Source of the DNA: Candidatus Colwelliibacteriota bacterium | GTDB taxonomy: Bacteria > Patescibacteriota > Minisyncoccia > UBA6257 > Colwellbacteraceae | DNA: 34,744 nucleotides | Direction: 5' to 3' | Assembly: GCA_023228665.1 (NCBI GenBank) | Contig: JALOAR010000004.1 | Span: 1 to 34,744, forward strand | In this document: positions 1 to 8,806 of the stretch, one piece after another | Position numbering within the stretch: the stretch's first letter is position 1 | Layout of the letters: every line of letters starts with the position of its first letter | Notes under the pieces: generated by a model | Databases searched by the model: none | Seen by the model: only the letters and a program-made list of their open reading frames with translations | What the model was told of the DNA's origin: nothing | Position numbers and translations under genes: made by a program

Positions 1-1
1 T

Positions 2-3000
2 TCTTATGCTACTTTTGATAATGATTATGTTGAGTCGGTTTGGTGGGTTTTTAAGGCATTATGGGATGAAGGGCTTATTTATTCCGATTACAGGGTAACG
101 CCATATTGTCCGAGGTGTGGAACTCCTTTATCTAATTTTGAAGTAAATCAGGGTTATAAGGATGTCGATGACCCGGCTATATTTGTTAAATTTAAGCTAA
201 AAGAGCAAGAAGATAATATACCCACTTACTTTGTCGCTTGGACTACAACTCCTTGGACTCTTACAGCAAATGCAGCTTTAGCGGTTAATAAGGATATCGA
301 TTATGTTAAAGTTCGTGTTTTTGATAGATATGATAATGGAAAAGCGGTGTATCAAAATTTGATTTTAGCTAAATTGGTATATGAAAAAATTATAAATAAC
401 AATAATCATCATTCTTTATATAGTGTTTTTGAAGGATTTAAAACTGGAGGCGGGGAGATATCTATAATGAGCGAAAAAATCAAAGATTATAAAGGCAGTG
501 AATTAGTTGGGAAGGAATATGAACCTATTTTTTCTTTTATTAAACCGGAAAAGAAAGCTCACTTTGTAATAGATGCGGACTTTGTTTCCGTAGAAGATGG
601 AAGCGGAATAGTTCATATAGCTCCGGCGTTCGGTGCGGATGATATGGAAGCAGCAAGAGAAAACAATATCCCGGTTATATTAACTGTTAACGGGGATGGG
701 AAATTTGTAGAGGAAGTTAAGCCGTGGGCCGGTAGATTTGTTAAAAAAGCCGATGCGGACATAATAGAATATTTAAAAGCCGAAGGTTCTTTACTAGGAG
801 AAGAAAAAATAAAACATTCTTATCCATTTTGCTGGAGGTGCGATACGCCTCTTCTTTATTATCCGATAGACAGCTGGTATGTCGAGGTTACAAAGATAAA
901 AGACCGGCTTATAAAAAATAATAAGGAAATAAGATGGGTGCCAGCTCATTTAAAAGAAGGGAGGTTTGGGAAATGGCTTGAGGATGCCAGGGATTGGGCT
1001 GTTTCAAGAAATCGTTTTTGGGGGGCTCCGATGCCTGTATGGAAATGTTCTGATTGCGGAAAACATATACCGATTGGTTCTCTTGATGATCTTGCCAAAT
1101 TATCTACTGCAAAAAACCAATATTATTTTTTGAGACACGGAGAAGCTGATTCTAATGTTTTGAATATAGTTTCATCTTATCCGGAAAAGTTTGAAATAGG
1201 ATTGACGGAAAAGGGCAAGAAAGAAATTGAAAAGGCAGTGAAAGAATTAAAGAAAGAAGGCATAGATATGATAATTTCTTCGCCTTTAAACAGAACTAAG
1301 CAAACTGCTGAAGTTGTTTCTAAGGCGTTAGGAATAAAATATAAAATTGATGAGAGGTTGGCTGAATATGATTTTGGCCGCTTAAATGGAGCTACTGTAG
1401 AAGAATTTGAAAAGGAGGTGGGGAATCATGCGGGCAAGTTCAAAAACTCTCCGGAAGGAGGGGAAACTCTTGTAGATGTCCGCAGCAGAGTATTTTCTTT
1501 AGTAAAAGAATTAGAGGAAAATAATAAAGGGAAAAATATACTTTTTATAAGCCATGGAGATCCGCTTTGGGTTTTGCAGGCTATGATGGAGGGGAAAGGA
1601 CGCGAACAGGTTCTGAAAGATAGGGAAAATCTTATCCAAACCGGAGAGTGGAGAAAAGTGACTCTTAAAAATTCTCCTTTAAATAGCGATGGCGATCTCG
1701 ATATGCATAGGCCTTATATTGATTCTGTAAAAATAAAGTGTCCGGATTGCGGAGGGGAAGCGAGCAGGATCAGCCAAGTTTTTGATTGCTGGTTTGAATC
1801 CGGATCTATGCCTTATGCTTCATGGCATTATCCTTTCGATAACAAAAAAAGAGTAGAAAATATATTTCCGGCTGATTTTATAGCAGAAGGATTAGATCAA
1901 ACCAGAGGGTGGTTTTATACGCTGCATGTTTTGGCAGCAGCATTGACTAAAAAAAATATAGGGTTAGGCAAAAATAATCCCGCTTTTAAAAATGTAATAG
2001 TTAATGGGCTGATATTAGATGAATCAGGCAGAAAGTTATCGAAAAAATTGCGCAATTATACTGAACCGGAAATATTATTTGATACGATAGGGGCGGATGC
2101 GGTCAGGTATTTCTTGTTAAGCTCGACATCGATAGGGGAGGATTACAGATTTTCAGACAAAGGAGTTGCGGAAACGAAAACGAAGGTTATAAGCCGATTA
2201 TTGAATTCTTATAATTTTTTTGAAATGTATGCCGATGATGGCGATAAGCTGGCAGGATATAAAGATAAGGCTAAAGAGAATGTTATAGACAAATGGATAA
2301 AGGCGAGGCTTAAACAAGTTATTTTTGCGGTGGAAAGCAATATGGAGAAATATGAGCTGACCCAGGCAACTAGGCCGATTGCCGATTTTTTGGATGATCT
2401 TTCTAATTGGTATATAAGGCGTTCCAGAACTAGATTGCAGAGGCCGGATTCAAGAGACGATTTTTATGCGGCGTCAAAAACCTTATATGAATGTCTTATT
2501 GAAATTTCAAAAGTTATGGCTCCTTTTACTCCTTTTATTGCGGAAGCGGTATATAGGTCACTAACTGAAGAAAGAGCGAAAGAGTCGGTTCATCTTGAGG
2601 ACTGGCCTAAGGCAAGCAAGTTAAATAAAGAGGAAGAAAGCCTTATTTTGGATATGATTTTAGCAAGAGAAGCGGCAAGCCAGGCGTTGGCAAGAAGATC
2701 TGATGCAGGGATAAAAGTAAAGCAACCCTTAAATTCTTATAAATTTTCGATTGAAGCCATTAAGGACAAGACTGATATAATCAAGCTTATTGCAGAGGAG
2801 GCTAATGTTAAACAGGTTATTTATGATAAGGATGTTTCGGGAGAAGGGGTTTTAGATGTGGAAATAGGGCACGAACTTAGAAGAGAAGGAATGCTTAGGG
2901 AAATAATAAGAATGATACAGGGCTTAAGGCAGAATGCGGGGCTGGAACCGGGAGAAAAAGCTCTTCTTTACGCTTATTCTGAAGAGGAAGAAATTAAAAG

Positions 3001-3151
3001 TATTATTTTTGACAATAAAGACAAGCTAATAGCTGATTTTTCTCTGCTAAAAATAAACTTTAAAAAGGACGATAATATCGAAGCTCTTGCTGAAAAAGAT
3101 ATAAATAATAGAGGAAAGATCTGGCTGGGAATAAAATTGGGTACAGATTAG
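2..3151 (+). CDS. ileS: Isoleucyl-tRNA synthetase, 5'-truncated by the window, with an inserted histidine-phosphatase domain
   Basis: Charges tRNA-Ile with isoleucine in the cytoplasm. The frame is open from base 2, so the N-terminus with the HIGH motif lies outside. Visible family marks are VTPYCPRCGTPLSNFEV near the left edge, AWTTTPWTL at the start of the editing domain (CP1), a CSDCG zinc knuckle, DLDMHRPYID, CPDCGG followed by VFDCWFESGSMPYASWHY, and GRKLSKK (about 2026-2046) in place of KMSKS. The anticodon-binding domain and a C-terminal extension follow. The HRPYID and CWFESGSMP motifs suggest the eukaryote-like IleRS branch (inference). A complete phosphoglycerate-mutase-type domain interrupts the protein between the first zinc knuckle and the HRPYID motif; the frame reads through it without a break. 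A terminator follows 10 bases after the stop. The identity is very secure. Confidence 0.97.
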   Translation, partial: SYATFDNDYVESVWWVFKALWDEGLIYSDYRVTPYCPRCGTPLSNFEVNQGYKDVDDPAIFVKFKLKEQEDNIPTYFVAWTTTPWTLTANAALAVNKDIDYVKVRVFDRYDNGKAVYQNLILAKLVYEKIINNNNHHSLYSVFEGFKTGGGEISIMSEKIKDYKGSELVGKEYEPIFSFIKPEKKAHFVIDADFVSVEDGSGIVHIAPAFGADDMEAARENNIPVILTVNGDGKFVEEVKPWAGRFVKKADADIIEYLKAEGSLLGEEKIKHSYPFCWRCDTPLLYYPIDSWYVEVTKIKDRLIKNNKEIRWVPAHLKEGRFGKWLEDARDWAVSRNRFWGAPMPVWKCSDCGKHIPIGSLDDLAKLSTAKNQYYFLRHGEADSNVLNIVSSYPEKFEIGLTEKGKKEIEKAVKELKKEGIDMIISSPLNRTKQTAEVVSKALGIKYKIDERLAEYDFGRLNGATVEEFEKEVGNHAGKFKNSPEGGETLVDVRSRVFSLVKELEENNKGKNILFISHGDPLWVLQAMMEGKGREQVLKDRENLIQTGEWRKVTLKNSPLNSDGDLDMHRPYIDSVKIKCPDCGGEASRISQVFDCWFESGSMPYASWHYPFDNKKRVENIFPADFIAEGLDQTRGWFYTLHVLAAALTKKNIGLGKNNPAFKNVIVNGLILDESGRKLSKKLRNYTEPEILFDTIGADAVRYFLLSSTSIGEDYRFSDKGVAETKTKVISRLLNSYNFFEMYADDGDKLAGYKDKAKENVIDKWIKARLKQVIFAVESNMEKYELTQATRPIADFLDDLSNWYIRRSRTRLQRPDSRDDFYAASKTLYECLIEISKVMAPFTPFIAEAVYRSLTEERAKESVHLEDWPKASKLNKEEESLILDMILAREAASQALARRSDAGIKVKQPLNSYKFSIEAIKDKTDIIKLIAEEANVKQVIYDKDVSGEGVLDVEIGHELRREGMLREIIRMIQGLRQNAGLEPGEKALLYAYSEEEEIKSIIFDNKDKLIADFSLLKINFKKDDNIEALAEKDINNRGKIWLGIKLGTD
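1118..1669 (+). other. Histidine phosphatase (phosphoglycerate-mutase-like) domain embedded in IleRS
   Basis: This in-frame stretch of about 184 residues has every hallmark of the histidine-phosphatase superfamily. The nucleophile motif is FLRHGEA, with the histidine codon at 1136. Next come SSPLNRTKQTAE, the acid motif LAEYDFGRLNG, SPEGGETLVDVRSR, and the second histidine in FISHGDP (codon 1553). All four expected catalytic positions are present, so the domain should be enzymatically competent. Its boundaries are estimated from where IleRS similarity stops (KLSTAKN) and resumes (SDGDLDMHRPYID). No start codon, stop or frameshift separates it from the synthetase. Its substrate cannot be told from sequence; candidates range from phosphosugars to nucleotides or a 3'-terminal phosphate. 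Confidence 0.93.
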
Positions 3152-3161
3152 AAATAATAAT

Positions 3162-3199
3162 AAAAAATGCCTCCCTAATATTTAGCGGAGGCATTTTTT
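3162..3199. terminator. Bidirectional terminator between ileS and trpS
   Basis: A perfect 13-bp stem (3162-3174 with 3187-3199) encloses a 12-base loop. Its outer pairs are six A and six T, so it supplies a U-run in both directions. It sits between the convergent ileS and trpS genes. Confidence 0.9.
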
Positions 3200-3206
3200 A
3201 TTAATT

Positions 3207-4187
3207 TTATATTAAGCCCATTTTTTTCTTAACTTCTTGAAGAGTTTTAGAAGCGGTAACGCGGGCTTTTTCAGCTCCTTCTAAGAGTGTTTTTCTTACT
3301 TTTTTCGAATCGCTGGCTATCTCTTTTCTTTTTTCCCGAAAAGAAGCGAGCGCGGAAGAAACAGCCTCTGCCAGATTATCTTTGAATTCTTTATAACCTT
3401 TTCCCTTATGGTTTTCGATAATTTCTTTTATGGGCGTATCTGACATTTCAGAATAGATAAGCAGAAGATTGGCAAGGGCAGGTTTTTTATCCGGATCAAA
3501 AATAATTTCGTTTCCAGAGTCAGTTACTGCGGAACGAACTTTCTTCTTTATTGCTTCTGGAGAGTCGGTAAGATAAAGACAGCCTTTGGGAAGAGATTTG
3601 GACATTTTCTTTTTCGGATTATCGAGACTTTTAACACGAAGTCCTTCGACAAATATCCCTTTCGGTTCGGGAAAAATCTTACCGAATTTTTTATTGAATG
3701 TTCTTGCGATATCTCTTGTCAGTTCGAGGTGCTGGCGCTGATCTTCGCCAACGGGAACAAATGAGGCTTTATACATTAAAATATCAGCAGCCATAAGAAC
3801 AGGGTAGTTAAGCAAGCCGGCGTTGGCTGGCTGACCTTCTTCAATTTTCTCCCTAAACTCTATCATTCCTTGGAGTTTTCCTGTGGGAGTTATGCAGTCA
3901 AAAAGCCAAGCAAGATTAGCGTGTTCTAAAATATCTGATTGCATAAAGAAAACTGATTTTTTTGGATCGATGCCAAGAGCAAGCGCGTCTACTGCCATAT
4001 CGAATATTTCGGCAGATTTTTCTGACGGCTTATATTTTTGAGTTAAAGCGTGATAGTCGGCAATAAAGTAGTAGCAATTAAATTCTTCGGATGACTGCAA
4101 GGCTATGGATTGCTTAGTCATTCCAAGATAATTGCCTATATGCAGCTTGCCGCTGGGTTTAAGTCCGCTTACAATAGTCGGTTTCAT
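3207..4187 (-). CDS. trpS: Tryptophanyl-tRNA synthetase
   Basis: Class Ic synthetase that charges tRNA-Trp. The N-terminus MKPTIVSGLKPSGKLHIGN contains the HIGH-type motif, KKKMSKSLPKG (near residue 195) is the KMSKS loop, and GEDQRQHLELTRD is the typical tryptophan-site helix. The length of 326 residues fits bacterial TrpRS (about 330). The frame stays open 17 codons further upstream, but that start would lie inside the terminator hairpin at 4221-4256, and family alignment begins at MKPTIVSG, so the ATG at 4187 is chosen. No Shine-Dalgarno site precedes it. It lies downstream of rnj on the same strand but behind rnj's terminator, so it is probably transcribed separately or by read-through. 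Confidence 0.96.
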   Translation of the reverse strand: MKPTIVSGLKPSGKLHIGNYLGMTKQSIALQSSEEFNCYYFIADYHALTQKYKPSEKSAEIFDMAVDALALGIDPKKSVFFMQSDILEHANLAWLFDCITPTGKLQGMIEFREKIEEGQPANAGLLNYPVLMAADILMYKASFVPVGEDQRQHLELTRDIARTFNKKFGKIFPEPKGIFVEGLRVKSLDNPKKKMSKSLPKGCLYLTDSPEAIKKKVRSAVTDSGNEIIFDPDKKPALANLLLIYSEMSDTPIKEIIENHKGKGYKEFKDNLAEAVSSALASFREKRKEIASDSKKVRKTLLEGAEKARVTASKTLQEVKKKMGLI

Positions 4188-4220
4188 TTGATAATAATAG
4201 CGAGTAAAAGGCAGGGAATC

Positions 4221-4256
4221 AAAAACCCGCCTCTCCAAATAGCGAGGCGGGTTTTT
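4221..4256 (-). terminator. Terminator of rnj
   Basis: A 13-bp stem (4221-4233 with 4244-4256) with a 10-base loop ends in a run of U on the minus strand. It begins 9 bases past the rnj stop and lies just ahead of the trpS start. Confidence 0.88.
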
Positions 4257-4264
4257 GAAACAGC

Positions 4265-6124
4265 TTATATTTCAATTATTACAGGAAGTATCATAGGTCT
4301 CCTATATGTCTTATTGTAGACAAATTGGCCTATTTGGTCCCTAAATAAAGTTTTCAGGTAATCTCCGTCTATTTGTTTTTTTCCGGGAATATTATTAACG
4401 ATATTTTTAACTTTAGACCTGATGTCGTTAAGTATTTTTTGGTTTTCTTTAAGGTATATGAATCCTCTTGAGATAATATCCGGATTTTTAACTAGTTTTC
4501 CATCTCTTCTGTTTATAGTGGCTATTATTACAAGCATTCCCTCTTCAGCAAGCAGCCTGCGGTCGCGAAGAACGACTTCGCCCACATCGCCGACACCAAG
4601 TCCGTCTACCATTACGTATGAGGCAGGCAACATTTCTTTGGTCATTTTTACTGAATCTTCCTTTATTTCAACTATTTGTCCGTTGTCTGGAAGGAATATG
4701 TTGTTTTTAGGTATGCCGCTTTTAACGCCATTTTGGGCATTCATAGTTCTCATAAAGAGATATCCGTGTATAGGAATAAAGAATTTTGGTTTTACTGTGG
4801 AAAGTATGGTTTTTATTTCTTCTTGAGAAGCGTGCCCGGTTGAGTGAATATCTATCATTTTAGTGTGATACACAAGGGCTCCTTGCCGAACCAGGTTGTC
4901 TTTAAGAGATTGGACGCTGCGTTCATTTCCAGGAATAACCGAGGATGAAAATATTACGAAATCGCCAGCTTTAAGCTGAAGAGATCTGTGCTGTCCGGTG
5001 ACTATCTTCATTAAGCTGGCATTTGATTCGCCTTGCGCTCCGGTAGAAAGGATAAGCACTTTATTGTCATCGTATTTGGATATTTCTTCCAGAGAGATGA
5101 TAGTCCCTTTTTTTGTCTTAATGTATCCAAGCCTTCTGGCTATCTCGACATTTTCTTTTATAGACCTGCCAGAGAAAGCAACTTTTTTATTAAGCTTTTC
5201 AGCTATTTTTATTATTTCGCTTATGCGGTTTAACAGAGTAGAGAATATGCCGACTATTATTCTTCCTTCAGCGTTTCTAAACAAATCTTCAAGATTTTTT
5301 TCGACAACTCTTTCAGAAACTGTCCAGCCTGGCATTTCGGAATTAGTACTGTCAAGAAACGCGGTGTGAATATCTTTTTTAGCTATTTCTTTAAGTTTTT
5401 CCAGATTCATAGGTTTTCCGGATTCATCTGCTTCTATTTTGAAGTCAGCGAAAGATACCATGTTTCCGACAGGCGTTTTAAGGATAAAGCCGGCAGTATC
5501 CGGAACACTGTGAGATACGCTAAAGAATTCAGCTTCGAAATATCCCGATAGCTTAACGATGTCTTTATCTTTTATAACCCTTACGTCAAGCTTTGGCGCG
5601 TTGACGAATTCGCTTTGCCTTTTAATTATCATTTCTTTAGCAAGAGCGGTGGTATATATAGGCGGATTGCCTAATTTTTCAATTATGTAAGGTATGGCAC
5701 CTATATGATCAAAATGGGCATGCGTAACTATGAGTGCTTTAATATTTTTTTTCCTAGGCTCAAGGGATTTGACATTAGGTATTATGAAATCTATTCCAGG
5801 AGTTTCTTCTTCGGGAAATTGAATGCCGGCATCTACTAGAATTATTTCATCCTTATATTCGAAATAAGACATATTTCTGCCTATTTCTTCTAGTCCTCCT
5901 AATGCTACAAACTGGAGAGCCTTTTTATCAGTGTCGGGAGACGCCACTTTTTTTCTTATTTGCTGATTTTCCGAGATAGCTTGAGGCTGTCTTTGGAAAT
6001 TTGAGCGTGAGTTTCCGCCTTGGCTTTGCCTTGGTGAAACAGACCTGCTTCGACGAGTCATCGGCGAAACAGTTTTTCGCGGCCTTCTAATTTTTGTAGA
6101 AGGGCTTTTTTGTGTTTTTTCCAT
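4265..6124 (-). CDS. rnj: Ribonuclease J
   Basis: Metallo-beta-lactamase/beta-CASP nuclease that degrades and matures RNA, usually with 5'-3' exonuclease and endonuclease activity. The zinc motif THAHFDHIG is at residues 134-142. VDAGIQFPEEETPGIDFIIP, SFADFKIEAD, DSTNSEMPG, STGAQGE and FIPIHGYLFM (distal histidine) follow in family order, with the C-terminal domain after them. At 619 residues it exceeds classical RNase J1 (about 555) because of an N-terminal tail of some 65 residues rich in Arg, Ser, Gln and Asn (RRSRSVSPRQSQGG). That tail looks disordered and may bind RNA or partners (inference). The start ATG at 6124 is the only good one. tRNA-Leu(CAG) lies upstream on the same strand. Confidence 0.95.
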   Translation of the reverse strand: MEKTQKSPSTKIRRPRKTVSPMTRRSRSVSPRQSQGGNSRSNFQRQPQAISENQQIRKKVASPDTDKKALQFVALGGLEEIGRNMSYFEYKDEIILVDAGIQFPEEETPGIDFIIPNVKSLEPRKKNIKALIVTHAHFDHIGAIPYIIEKLGNPPIYTTALAKEMIIKRQSEFVNAPKLDVRVIKDKDIVKLSGYFEAEFFSVSHSVPDTAGFILKTPVGNMVSFADFKIEADESGKPMNLEKLKEIAKKDIHTAFLDSTNSEMPGWTVSERVVEKNLEDLFRNAEGRIIVGIFSTLLNRISEIIKIAEKLNKKVAFSGRSIKENVEIARRLGYIKTKKGTIISLEEISKYDDNKVLILSTGAQGESNASLMKIVTGQHRSLQLKAGDFVIFSSSVIPGNERSVQSLKDNLVRQGALVYHTKMIDIHSTGHASQEEIKTILSTVKPKFFIPIHGYLFMRTMNAQNGVKSGIPKNNIFLPDNGQIVEIKEDSVKMTKEMLPASYVMVDGLGVGDVGEVVLRDRRLLAEEGMLVIIATINRRDGKLVKNPDIISRGFIYLKENQKILNDIRSKVKNIVNNIPGKKQIDGDYLKTLFRDQIGQFVYNKTYRRPMILPVIIEI

Positions 6125-6240
6125 ATATTTTTTATTTAATACTTATTTAAATTTGAAAATTGCGGCGACAATTTAAAGTCATAATTCAAGCTACATAAAA
6201 ATTAAAACTTTAAAATCGCAATCAACAAAAATAGTATTTG

Positions 6241-6324
6241 TGCCGAGAGGGAGATTCGAACTCCCAAGCCCTTGCGGGCACTAGCACCTGAAGCTAGCGC
6301 GTCTACCAGTTTCGCCATCTCGGC
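6241..6324 (-). tRNA. tRNA-Leu(CAG)
   Basis: Class II tRNA of 84 bases with a 7-bp acceptor stem (GCCGAGA/TCTCGGC), discriminator A and no encoded CCA. The anticodon stem CTAGC/GCTAG holds the loop TTCAGGT, which gives anticodon CAG. A long variable arm (CCCGCAAGGG hairpin) and the T-loop GTTCGAATC are present. It reads CTG leucine codons. Confidence 0.96.
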
Positions 6325-6376
6325 ATATGCATAAAAATAAAACTCGGATTCCGAAATTTATAATTAAGATTTTATG

Positions 6377-6712
6377 CTATCTGCCTCGTCCTTCGTATTT
6401 CTCGAATATAGACCAGAATTTTAAAGGTTTCCAGCTCTTATTGTAAACTTTATGGAAGTTTCCGCGGGGAATTAGCATAACATCTCCTTTTTTGACTTTT
6501 TTTCTTTCTTTTCCCTTTTCCATTTCTCCCTTGCCGGAAATAAAGATATATACTTCATCAAGATCTTCGTGCGTGTGCCCCGTTGTTTCTTTATTAGCTT
6601 TGAGTTCGGTGAGAGACAAGTTTATATCTTCAAGCTCTTTAAGGTCATAAACCCGGTATATATCATTATCCCTGATTAATTCTGCTCTTTTTTTATATTC
6701 TTTAATATTCAT
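6377..6712 (-). CDS. Cupin-domain protein
   Basis: Small single-domain cupin of 111 residues. Cupin motif 1 is GHTHEDLDEVYIFISGKG, with both histidines and the later glutamate in place. Motif 2 is KKGDVMLIPRGNFHKVYN, with the third histidine. The metal site therefore appears complete. Such proteins range from sugar isomerases to small-molecule sensors, and nothing here fixes the substrate. Its ATG at 6712 immediately follows the stop of the upstream substrate-binding protein (0-base gap), so the two are almost certainly co-transcribed and translationally coupled. It is the last protein gene of the gpmI operon; tRNA-Leu(CAG) follows 52 bases later on the same strand. Confidence 0.85.
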   Translation of the reverse strand: MNIKEYKKRAELIRDNDIYRVYDLKELEDINLSLTELKANKETTGHTHEDLDEVYIFISGKGEMEKGKERKKVKKGDVMLIPRGNFHKVYNKSWKPLKFWSIFEKYEGRGR

Positions 6713-8275
6713 TTATTTGAATTTTCTGTTTGTGTTTATATACCAAGATTCAATGCTGTTTAGCCTATCGGAAAAAGTAACAGCTTCTTTAATAGGAAAT
6801 CCTTTAAGTTTAGGAGAGGTTATATACAAATAATCTGGCGAGATCAGGAATATAGCGCCGACATCTTCCATAATTGCAGAAGATAGCATTTCTGTAGATA
6901 TTCCTCTTAATTCCGGATCTGGTTCCGAGCGTATTTCTTCCATAAGGAGATCGGCTTCGCGATTATTGAACATTGCCAGGTTAAGTCCGGGATAAAAACG
7001 TTTTGACGAGTGCCAGAAGGAATAAAGATCGTTAGGAACATTAAGAATGTTTCCAAATAATAAGGCTTCATAATCCCTGTTTCTTATCGATTCTTGAATA
7101 TCTGCAGATCGGAGGGCAGAAATCGAAACGGAAGCTCCGTAAGATTCCCAAGCATTTTTAATTTTTTCAGCCATTGCCGTCAGCGGTCTTATATCGGGGA
7201 CAGTTAATTTAAACTCTAGTCCTGCAAGGGATAGGTTCTCTTCAGGGACTTGCAAGGGATTTTTTTCTGATATTGGAAGAGGTCCAAAGGAAGGCGATGC
7301 AAAATCTTTAAATATTTCACTAGCTATTTCTTCGCGCGGAACCAGTTGCGACATAGAGGATCTTACAGCTATATCGCGGAAAGAAGACATAAGGCCAGAG
7401 TTAAGAAAAACCGCATAGTACCTTGTTGCTGGCAGGGAGTAAATGCTATGGCGCACAGATAGGCGTGATATATCAGCTGGGTCTGACATCGGAAAACCGT
7501 CAATATTTCCGTTATTAAAAGCTTTGATCAGCCTTTCTTCATCTTGATAGAATTTTAAGGTGATATTTTTAATGTAAGGTTGGCTTCCAGAATAATTTTT
7601 ATTTATTACTAAACTATATTCGCTAATAAAGCCATCTTTTTCTTTTCTATAAGAGTCGAATTTATATGGTCCGGAACCTACAGGTTCGCGGGCGTATAGG
7701 GATAGTCCGAAATTTGCCGGAGGTATATTGGCGAAAATATGCTTAGGTATAATTCTTAAATCTTTTAATGTTTTTTCAAAAAAGACATATGAAGAGGGAA
7801 GGGTAAACTTAACTTCAAGTTCACTGATGCGGCTTACGTTTGCCCCATCAAAATTAGCGGCAAAAATAGAGCGGGATTCAGGATCAGTGATCGTATCAAA
7901 GGTAAAAATTATATCATCACTGGTGATTTTTTCTCCATTACTCCATTTTAAATCTTCTTTAAGGCGAACAGACCATTCTTTAAAGAGCGGATCTGGTTTT
8001 ATGCTTTCACTAAGCTCTTCGAGATCGGCAAAAACAAGACGCGATATATCTTGATCTGTTTCGTTGCTAGATATTACAGGATTAATAAAAACCGGCTGGC
8101 CTACAATTCCTTCTCTCCATATGCCTCCGTAAGCGGGGATTTGAACGGTTTTTTCGCTAATAATGTGTCCTACGTAAAGCGTTGCGGATACCAATAAAGC
8201 CGCGGAAGCGACCGCGATTGCTATAAGCTCTTTTTTGCTTAAAGAGCGAACAAGTTGGAGAAACTTATAAAACAA
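6713..8275 (-). CDS. Membrane-anchored peptide-binding-type (SBP family 5) protein
   Basis: Family 5 extracellular solute-binding protein, the DppA/OppA type that captures peptides for ABC import. The N-terminus has a basic stretch and one hydrophobic segment (about residues 17-40, ELIAIAVASAALLVSATLYV) with no lipobox cysteine, so it is anchored by an uncleaved helix or cleaved signal. Typical motifs are FINPVISSNETDQDISRLVF, LKEDLKWSNGEKITSDDIIF, FTFDTITDP, REPVGSGPYKF and VINKNYSG. Length (520) is normal. No permease or ATPase gene lies beside it. The start overlaps the secG end by 11 bases, placing it in the gpmI-yvlD-secG operon. Substrate is unknown. Confidence 0.9.
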   Translation of the reverse strand: MFYKFLQLVRSLSKKELIAIAVASAALLVSATLYVGHIISEKTVQIPAYGGIWREGIVGQPVFINPVISSNETDQDISRLVFADLEELSESIKPDPLFKEWSVRLKEDLKWSNGEKITSDDIIFTFDTITDPESRSIFAANFDGANVSRISELEVKFTLPSSYVFFEKTLKDLRIIPKHIFANIPPANFGLSLYAREPVGSGPYKFDSYRKEKDGFISEYSLVINKNYSGSQPYIKNITLKFYQDEERLIKAFNNGNIDGFPMSDPADISRLSVRHSIYSLPATRYYAVFLNSGLMSSFRDIAVRSSMSQLVPREEIASEIFKDFASPSFGPLPISEKNPLQVPEENLSLAGLEFKLTVPDIRPLTAMAEKIKNAWESYGASVSISALRSADIQESIRNRDYEALLFGNILNVPNDLYSFWHSSKRFYPGLNLAMFNNREADLLMEEIRSEPDPELRGISTEMLSSAIMEDVGAIFLISPDYLYITSPKLKGFPIKEAVTFSDRLNSIESWYINTNRKFK

Positions 8276-8477
8276 GCTTCAAAATAGAAATAATTACAAA
8301 TAAAATTATAAAGAAAGCGGTGACCCAGAGAATAATTTTCTCCATACCGCGCCTTTTTTGATAAAAAGATTCTCCGCCTCCGAAAATACCTCCGATTCCA
8401 GAAGAACGGTCCTGTAGAAGAATTAAGGTTATGACTATAACCGGTATTATGATTTGGGCAATAGTAAGCGCTGACAT
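8265..8477 (-). CDS. secG: SecG-type preprotein translocase subunit
   Basis: Third subunit of the SecYEG channel. At 70 residues it has the family layout: a first membrane helix (TIAQIIIPVIVITLILLQ), the glycine-rich cytosolic loop DRSSGIGGIFGGGESFYQKRRG, and a second helix (IILWVTAFFIILFVIISIL). The LLQ...GGGE...RRG series is the usual SecG signature. Its ATG lies inside the end of the upstream YvlD-like gene (31-base overlap), and its end overlaps the next gene by 11 bases, so translation is probably coupled throughout. No clear Shine-Dalgarno site is seen. Confidence 0.92.
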   Translation of the reverse strand: MSALTIAQIIIPVIVITLILLQDRSSGIGGIFGGGESFYQKRRGMEKIILWVTAFFIILFVIISILKLVL

Positions 8478-8806
8478 ATCAGGTTAATGATGCTGATAAA
8501 TAGGGTTCCGATTATTAGAGGAACCAGTCCGTTAATAATAACGTCTTCCCTTAAATTATCAAGCACTAGCAATAAAGCAGCATTTATAGCGAGTGATGAC
8601 AATCCGAAAGTAAGCCAAGCTATGGGCATAAGAATAAGCTTTAAAATTGGCTTTATAATTAGGTTTAAAGCAGTAAAAATAAGAGAAATAATAGCTAAAG
8701 GGTATATAAGCTGGGGTGCAGAAAAGCCAGGGATATAAAGCCCAGCCAGATAGAATGCCAGCATATTTATAAGAGTTATTAGTATTCCTTTTCCAATAAA
8801 ACTCAT
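8447..8806 (-). CDS. YvlD/phage-holin-family-4-like membrane protein
   Basis: Small integral membrane protein of 119 residues with four predicted helices (around residues 7-25, 32-55, 60-82 and 92-110). The pattern LINMLAFYLAGLYIPGF, then IFTALNLIIKPILKLILMPI, then LTFGLSSLAINAALLLV matches the YvlD/Mvin-like 'phage holin family 4' group, a common bacterial family of unknown function unrelated to lysis in most genomes. The start ATG overlaps the gpmI stop in an ATGA arrangement, showing tight coupling. The end overlaps secG by 31 bases. Confidence 0.82.
   Translation of the reverse strand: MSFIGKGILITLINMLAFYLAGLYIPGFSAPQLIYPLAIISLIFTALNLIIKPILKLILMPIAWLTFGLSSLAINAALLLVLDNLREDVIINGLVPLIIGTLFISIINLICQRLLLPKS

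Noticed and set aside
4188..4238. Longer trpS start
   Set aside because: It would begin within the rnj terminator hairpin and adds residues not found in TrpRS.
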